The notes below the pieces were generated by a model. The model was not told where the DNA came from and ran no database searches. It was given only the letters and a program-made list of their open reading frames with translations. Positions 6,367 to 10,162 of a DNA stretch of 10,162 nucleotides are shown in pieces (positions within the stretch are counted from its first letter, which is position 1; every line of letters begins with the position of its first letter). Source of the DNA: Gammaproteobacteria bacterium. GTDB taxonomy: Bacteria; Pseudomonadota; Gammaproteobacteria; SZUA-229. Where the stretch lies: positions 1 through 10,162 of the forward strand of contig JALTRC010000383.1 in NCBI GenBank assembly GCA_026998145.1, read 5' to 3'. The translations under genes and the position numbers were made by a program.

Positions 6367-6774
6367 ATGGTACAAGGTAGCTGCCTATGTGGTCAGGTAA
6401 AATATCAGGTAGAACTCATCCCTGAAAAAACATTCAACTGCCATTGTTCTTATTGTAGAAAAGCGCATGGAGCTGCTTTTGTAACACTCGTTTTCGCAAA
6501 AGCAGACTCTTTGAAAATCACTAATGGCAAAGACGCCATCAAAGAACATAAAAATGATCTGGGCGGTGTTAGAGCATTCTGTTCAAATTGTGGTACACGG
6601 CTGATGAACTATGCCCCAGATAAAAACATGTATCTCAGCATCGCCCTGTCAACCGTTGACACCCCTGTAAATTTTGCGCCCGTTGCACATGTAAATATTG
6701 AATCAAAAGCTTCATGGCATGAACCTTATGAGGGAATTCCACAATTTAAAAGCCTGCCAGAAGGCGTGCTATAA
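6367..6774 (+). CDS. GFA-family (CENP-V/GFA domain) zinc protein
   Basis: A 135-residue protein covering one whole GFA domain, the family of glutathione-dependent formaldehyde-activating enzyme. The seven zinc cysteines are visible: C6 and C8 (GSCLCGQVKYQV), C25, C27 and C30 (NCHCSYCRKAHG), and C72 and C75 (FCSNCGTRL). This equals one structural site (C6, C8, C72, C75) plus one catalytic-type site (C25, C27, C30). Many members do not act on formaldehyde, so the substrate is open; a thiol adduct is a fair guess given the GST downstream. AAGGAA at 6355-6360 sits 6 nt before the ATG. It is 28 bp after the marR gene and likely part of the same operon. Length is shorter than the original Paracoccus Gfa but typical of the wider family. 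Confidence 0.92.
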   Translation: MVQGSCLCGQVKYQVELIPEKTFNCHCSYCRKAHGAAFVTLVFAKADSLKITNGKDAIKEHKNDLGGVRAFCSNCGTRLMNYAPDKNMYLSIALSTVDTPVNFAPVAHVNIESKASWHEPYEGIPQFKSLPEGVL

Positions 6775-6972
6775 CAATGCAATAACAGGGCAAATCCACT
6801 CAATCAAAAATCCCTACTGTGATCTGATTTTTGCCGCTGGTGATTTATAGCACTGAGATATGGAACAACAGCACCACATATTTTGTATGTACACGCAATA
6901 CTGAAATGACATGTCAATACTATTGACTGAAATCTACTGGCTTTGCCTGGTTATACTTTTAAGGAATTATTT
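6775..6972. other. GFA-GST intergenic region with small repeats
   Basis: About 200 bp without a gene. CAAAAATC (6805-6812) and GATTTTTG (6826-6833) could form an 8-bp hairpin, a weak terminator at best. A perfect 10-bp palindrome TGACATGTCA is at 6907-6916. A CAATACT direct repeat is at 6896-6902 and 6915-6921. TTGACT (6923-6928) and TATACT (6952-6957) look like promoter boxes but are 23 bp apart, too far for a normal sigma70 promoter. AAGGAA at 6961-6966 is the GST ribosome binding site. The region may carry a separate GST promoter with an operator. Confidence 0.45.
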
Positions 6973-7581
6973 ATGATAAAGCTTTATGGTCTGGAAATTT
7001 CCGGCAATACCTACAAGGCGCAATTATTAATGAGCCTTCTGGGCATTCAATATGACTTTATTGAGCTGGATACTGACAATCTGCAACATAAAAGCGCTGA
7101 ATTTCTGCAATTAAATCCCAGAGGCGAATTCCCCGTATTACAGGATGAAGATCATATTATCTGGGATTCACAGGCCATACTGATTTATCTGGCCTCACAA
7201 TACAGCCTTAAAAATCACCACTGGTTTCCCTGCAAGCCAACTGATATGGCCGCCATTGCACAATGGCTTAGTGTTGCCAATGGGGAAATTTTTAATACCC
7301 TTGGCAAGGCCAGGTCAGTCATCCTGTTCCAGCGTCCGGGAGATCTTTCCCTGCTTCGCCAGCAGGGTGAGCAGCTACTCAAATGGATTAATCATCACCT
7401 GCAACAACGGGACTGGATTGCCACCCGGCAGGCCAGCATCGCTGACATTGCCTGTTATCCCTATATTTCCCTTTGTGAAGCCGGCGGTATTTCTCTTGAT
7501 GGCTACAGTCATATACACCGTTGGTTTAAGAATATTGAATCACTCGAAAAATATATTTCCATGCCCGGGCTTTATGCATAA
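6973..7581 (+). CDS. Glutathione S-transferase family protein
   Basis: A 202-residue cytosolic-type GST. The thioredoxin-like domain (1-80) starts IKLYGLEISGNTYKAQLLMS, has the cis-Pro motif EFPVL (Pro54) and the glutathione gamma-glutamyl contact D65-S66 in WDSQAILIYLA. The all-helical domain follows (about 88-200) with the conserved N-capping/hydrophobic staple motif ASIADIACYPY (S155, D158). I chose the ATG at 6973 because it follows AAGGAA with 6 nt spacing and begins directly with strand 1; an upstream in-frame TTG at 6943 would add ten unlikely residues. It probably conjugates or reduces electrophiles with glutathione. It follows the MarR-GFA pair on the same strand, 198 bp after GFA, so it may share control or have its own promoter. 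Confidence 0.93.
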   Translation: MIKLYGLEISGNTYKAQLLMSLLGIQYDFIELDTDNLQHKSAEFLQLNPRGEFPVLQDEDHIIWDSQAILIYLASQYSLKNHHWFPCKPTDMAAIAQWLSVANGEIFNTLGKARSVILFQRPGDLSLLRQQGEQLLKWINHHLQQRDWIATRQASIADIACYPYISLCEAGGISLDGYSHIHRWFKNIESLEKYISMPGLYA

Positions 7582-7646
7582 TTCACGTGGAATAATCGTT
7601 TTTTAATGGGTACACTTATCGCTGATTTTTATTCTGGATAAACAAT

Positions 7647-8600
7647 ATGGCGATATACGATGTATTCAATGGTGATGCAGATGGCATCTGTGCACTGCAC
7701 CAGCTACGTCTGGCAGAGCCCACCGACAGCACTCTGGTCACAGGTGTTAAACGGGATATAGCCCTGCTAAAAAAAGTGCAGGCTGAAGCCGGTGATAAAA
7801 TAACAACACTGGATATTTCCTTTGATAAAAACCGGGATGATGCCATTCGCCTGCTTGAACAGGGCGCTGAAATACTCTATTTCGATCACCACTTTGCCGG
7901 GGAAATTCCCCAGCATCCGAAACTGGAAACCCATATTGATACCTCGGCCAATGTTTGCACCAGCCTGCTGGTAAATGGCTATCTGGGTGGAAAGTATTTA
8001 CCCTGGGCCGTTACCGCCGCTTTTGGTGATAATTTATTTAGCGCAGCTGAAACGGCTGCCATTCCATTGAATTTAACGAAGGATCAGCTGGAGCAGTTAA
8101 AACTGCTGGGCACCTGCATCAATTACAATGGCTATGGCGCTTCTCTGGATGATTTAATCTTCCACCCGGATGATTTATATAAACTGATTAAACCCTATGA
8201 AAACCCATTTGATTTTATTGACCAGGAAGCCGGCTACCAGACACTGCTACAGGCTTACAAGGATGACTTTGCAAAAGTCGCTGCCTTAAAACCCGCCTAT
8301 GAAGATGCACAACATGCGCTTTATATTTTGCCCAATGAAAAATGGGCGCGCCGGGTGAGCGGTATTTATGCTAATGATCTGGCACAACAATCGCCGGACA
8401 GAGCACATGCAATCCTCACAGAAAAAGCCAATGGGAATTATCTGGTGAGTGTGCGCGCACCACTGAATAATAAAACCGGCGCGGATGTTTTATGCCGACA
8501 ATTTGAAACCGGTGGCGGTCGGGAAGCGGCGGCCGGCATTAATGATTTGCCACAGACGGACTATGAGGTGTTTTTAAGCCGCTTTAAGGATTCTTTTTAA
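7647..8600 (+). CDS. DHH-family phosphoesterase
   Basis: A 317-residue member of the DHH superfamily, which uses metal ions to hydrolyse phosphodiesters (relatives include NrnA-like and RecJ enzymes). Metal-binding motifs are in order: FNGDADG (D10, D12), LDIS (D56), and the signature FDHHF (D80-H81-H82). D128 in AFGDN is a fourth likely ligand. A DHHA1-type C-terminal domain covers about 225-317 (WARRVSGIYANDLA, then GGGREAAAGIN at 289-299). The usual GGGH of DHHA1 reads GGGR here. I recall close relatives in other gammaproteobacteria annotated only as DHH family phosphoesterase, so the substrate is unknown. It starts 65 bp after the GST stop with only a weak GGAT upstream, and ends convergent with cysQ. 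Confidence 0.88.
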   Translation: MAIYDVFNGDADGICALHQLRLAEPTDSTLVTGVKRDIALLKKVQAEAGDKITTLDISFDKNRDDAIRLLEQGAEILYFDHHFAGEIPQHPKLETHIDTSANVCTSLLVNGYLGGKYLPWAVTAAFGDNLFSAAETAAIPLNLTKDQLEQLKLLGTCINYNGYGASLDDLIFHPDDLYKLIKPYENPFDFIDQEAGYQTLLQAYKDDFAKVAALKPAYEDAQHALYILPNEKWARRVSGIYANDLAQQSPDRAHAILTEKANGNYLVSVRAPLNNKTGADVLCRQFETGGGREAAAGINDLPQTDYEVFLSRFKDSF

Positions 8601-8624
8601 AGGTCCGCAAATAAACGGGAATTA

Positions 8625-8644
8625 ACGCAAAACTTTTTTTGCGT
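8625..8644. terminator. Hairpin between convergent DHH and cysQ genes
   Basis: ACGCAAAA (8625-8632) pairs with TTTTGCGT (8637-8644) around CTTT, in the 72-bp gap between two convergent stops. The T-run lies inside the stem rather than after it, so termination strength is doubtful in both directions. Confidence 0.35.
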
Positions 8645-8672
8645 GCAGTAAATTTACGGAAAAAGTATCAGC

Positions 8673-9497
8673 CTATTTTTTGTCATTCAGCTGCAAATAA
8701 ACGGACCAGTCCACGCCGCTTTTTGCTGCCACAAAAAACTCTGGATTCAGCAAACTGTCCCTGGTGTTGTAAAGCAATGGCTGCATACTGGTTTTGACAA
8801 TCTGCCCGCCAGCTTCTTCAACAATGCAATGGGCGGCTGCCGTATCCCATTCTGAGGTCAGCCCCAGGCGGGGATAAATATCCGCCCTGCCTTCGGCCAC
8901 CAGACAGGATTTTAATGAACTGCCCATACTCATCACTTCGGGATTTTTAAACTGCTGAATAAAATATTGCAGGCCGGGTGATGCATGGGAGCGGCTACCG
9001 GCAATGGTCAGTTTGTTTATATCAGGCTGGCGACAATGAATCTTAACCGGCGCCTGCCGCTGCTCTGATTTGAATGCGCCGCCTGACTGCCAGGCAAAAT
9101 AATCCACATCCATCACCGGTGCAAAGATAACACCCAGAATACTTTTATGCTCATGAATCAATGCAATGTTTACGGTGAACTCACCATTGCGTTTTATAAA
9201 TTCACGGGTGCCATCCAGGGGGTCAACCAGCCAGTAGGTCTGCCATGTTTTGCGTATTTCAAAAGGGATTTTTTCAGACTCTTCCGATAAAACCGGAATA
9301 ACCGGGGTCAGTTTTTTTAGGGCTTTTTCTATTATATTGTGGGCGGCAGTATCGGCCGTTGTTAAGGGCGTTTTATCCGCCTTTTCTTCCACACTGTATT
9401 CACCCTGATAAATTTCAAGAATTTTTTCACCCGCCTGATGGGCAATATCAATACAAGCATCACATAGCTTTTGCAAATCATCCTGAGTCAATTTCAT
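8673..9497 (-). CDS. cysQ: 3'(2'),5'-bisphosphate nucleotidase CysQ
   Basis: Hydrolyses adenosine 3',5'-bisphosphate (PAP) to AMP and phosphate, clearing the inhibitory by-product of PAPS-dependent sulfate assimilation. The 274-residue protein belongs to the Mg-dependent, lithium-sensitive inositol monophosphatase fold. Metal and catalytic motifs are all present: TTADTAA (D49), LSEES (E72, E73), WLVDPLDGTREF (D92, D95, G96, T97), and SEWDTAAAHCIVEEAGG (W217, D218). GSSLKSCLVAEGRADIY at 192-208 is typical of CysQ rather than SuhB. The length is slightly above E. coli CysQ. Its ATG overlaps the nudE stop by four bases (ATGA), so the two are translationally coupled, with AGGCAAG just upstream. 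This nudE-cysQ order is, as I recall, common in Pseudomonas relatives. Confidence 0.94.
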   Translation of the reverse strand: MKLTQDDLQKLCDACIDIAHQAGEKILEIYQGEYSVEEKADKTPLTTADTAAHNIIEKALKKLTPVIPVLSEESEKIPFEIRKTWQTYWLVDPLDGTREFIKRNGEFTVNIALIHEHKSILGVIFAPVMDVDYFAWQSGGAFKSEQRQAPVKIHCRQPDINKLTIAGSRSHASPGLQYFIQQFKNPEVMSMGSSLKSCLVAEGRADIYPRLGLTSEWDTAAAHCIVEEAGGQIVKTSMQPLLYNTRDSLLNPEFFVAAKSGVDWSVYLQLNDKK

Positions 9498-10039
9498 CTT
9501 GCCTGTAAATAATCCCGTATTAAAAATAATGTGGCAATGCTGCGTGCTTCATTAAGATCATCCCGCTGTAATACACGGCTCAGTTGCTGCAGATTTATTT
9601 CAACCACTTCCAGGTCTTCCGGCTCATCCCCCTGCAGGGATTTTTTATATAAATCCTCGGCCAGTACAATCTGGGTAATAAAATTCATATAGGCCGGGGC
9701 AATACTCATATCCCGTATATGCGTTAACCGATTCGCCCCATAGCCAACTTCTTCCATCAGCTCACGATTGGCTGCCGCCAGCGCTGCTTCATTATCATCT
9801 ATACGTCCCTTGGGGAAAGTCAGCTCGTAAGCGTCTGTGCCCACGCAGTATTCACGTACCATCAATACAGTTGTGGAATCAACTAATGGTACAATCATTA
9901 CCGCACCATTACCCCCTGCCTGTATGCGCTCAAACTGGCAGCGGGTGCCATTACTGAATTCCAGGTCTACCTGTTCAATGGTAAACAGACGGCTTTGGGT
10001 AAGAGTTTTAGTGTTGTGAATAACGGGCTTTTTAAGCAT
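9494..10039 (-). CDS. nudE: ADP compounds hydrolase NudE (Nudix)
   Basis: Cleaves ADP-ribose, Ap3A, NADH and similar ADP compounds. The 181-residue protein carries a complete Nudix box G-x5-E-x7-REL-x-EE-x-G from G78 to G99 (E84, R92, E93, E96, E97). The N-terminal strand resembles E. coli NudE (SRLFTIEQVDLEFSNG at 16-31), and the C-terminal half also fits: SIAPAYMNF, SLQGDEPEDLEVV and NEARSIATLFLIRDYL. The ATG at 10039 gives the family's N-terminus (MLKKPVIHNT); the frame stays open beyond it into yrfG, but that extension has no NudE similarity. No Shine-Dalgarno is visible before the ATG. It is the first gene of the nudE-cysQ operon; its start is 11 bp from the divergent yrfG start. Confidence 0.95.
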   Translation of the reverse strand: MLKKPVIHNTKTLTQSRLFTIEQVDLEFSNGTRCQFERIQAGGNGAVMIVPLVDSTTVLMVREYCVGTDAYELTFPKGRIDDNEAALAAANRELMEEVGYGANRLTHIRDMSIAPAYMNFITQIVLAEDLYKKSLQGDEPEDLEVVEINLQQLSRVLQRDDLNEARSIATLFLIRDYLQAR

Positions 10040-10050
10040 AGGATGAAAGC

Positions 10051-10162
10051 ATGATTGACTGGTCGGCGATTGATAAGGTTTTTCTGGATCTTGATGGTAC
10101 TTTACTGGATTTACATTTTGATAACCACTTCTGGCTGGAATATGTACCATTAAAATATGCGC
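10051..10162 (+). CDS. yrfG: YrfG-like HAD nucleotidase (GMP/IMP nucleotidase), 5' part only
   Basis: Thirty-seven codons are visible before the window ends. They read MIDWSAIDKVFLDLDGTLLD and continue LHFDNHFWLEYVPLKYA. This contains HAD motif I, DLDGT (nucleophile Asp13, general acid Asp15). The next segment (LDLHFDNHFW) matches YrfG of E. coli, a purine-nucleotide 5'-phosphatase acting on GMP/IMP. AGGA at 10040-10043 sits 7 nt before the ATG. Divergence from nudE fits the gene order I recall for this neighbourhood. Since motifs II-IV are outside the window, other HAD phosphatases are possible but less likely. Confidence 0.88.
   Translation, partial: MIDWSAIDKVFLDLDGTLLDLHFDNHFWLEYVPLKYA

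Noticed and set aside
6923..6957. TTGACT and TATACT as a GST promoter
   Set aside because: The boxes are 23 bp apart, too far for sigma70, and the start would fall at the ribosome binding site.
7256..7606. 116-codon plus-strand ORF within the GST gene
   Set aside because: Out-of-frame shadow of a well-supported GST.
10040..10150. N-terminal extension of nudE into the yrfG coding region
   Set aside because: The extra 37 residues are antisense to the conserved start of yrfG and resemble nothing in NudE; the ATG at 10039 gives the family N-terminus.

Overview
The window looks like chromosome of a gammaproteobacterium, probably of a Pseudomonas/Cellvibrio-like or related marine lineage. Four things support this: a mutY-yggX operon beside a DUF2333-type gene, a tRNA-Phe very close to the Escherichia coli form, a cysQ-nudE operon facing a yrfG-type gene, and E. 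coli-like promoters and Rho-independent terminators. The lineage is inferred from gene content and order; no database search was possible.

Layout, left to right. (1) 1-2751: a minus-strand DUF2333-like membrane protein, cut by the left edge, is divergent from mutY (adenine glycosylase), yggX (Fe(II) trafficking/oxidative protection) and a small one-helix membrane protein. (2) 2748-3557: a convergent minus-strand gene for an exported, probably outer-membrane beta-barrel protein with a TTG start. (3) 3663-4656: a tRNA-Phe unit with promoter and terminator, then adk with its own terminator. This Adk has a four-cysteine zinc LID. (4) 4787-7581: a visibly AT-richer accessory stretch. It holds an SRPBCC-domain gene plus a MarR regulator (minus strand) behind a promoter buried in a perfect 28-bp palindrome, then a second MarR regulator, a GFA-family zinc protein and a glutathione S-transferase (plus strand). 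(5) 7647-10162: a DHH-family phosphoesterase (plus), convergent with a nudE-cysQ operon (minus) that diverges from yrfG (plus, cut by the right edge).

How the genes fit together. mutY and yggX link repair of oxidised DNA with protection of iron-sulfur proteins, and MutY itself carries a [4Fe-4S] cluster. cysQ, nudE, yrfG and the DHH gene are all nucleotide or phosphoester clean-up enzymes. The central stretch looks like two MarR-controlled stress modules. One (SRPBCC+MarR) is probably autorepressed through the palindrome. The other (MarR+GFA+GST) suggests glutathione-linked handling of an electrophile or aldehyde. The ligands of both regulators are unknown. No mobile element, CRISPR array or integrase was seen.
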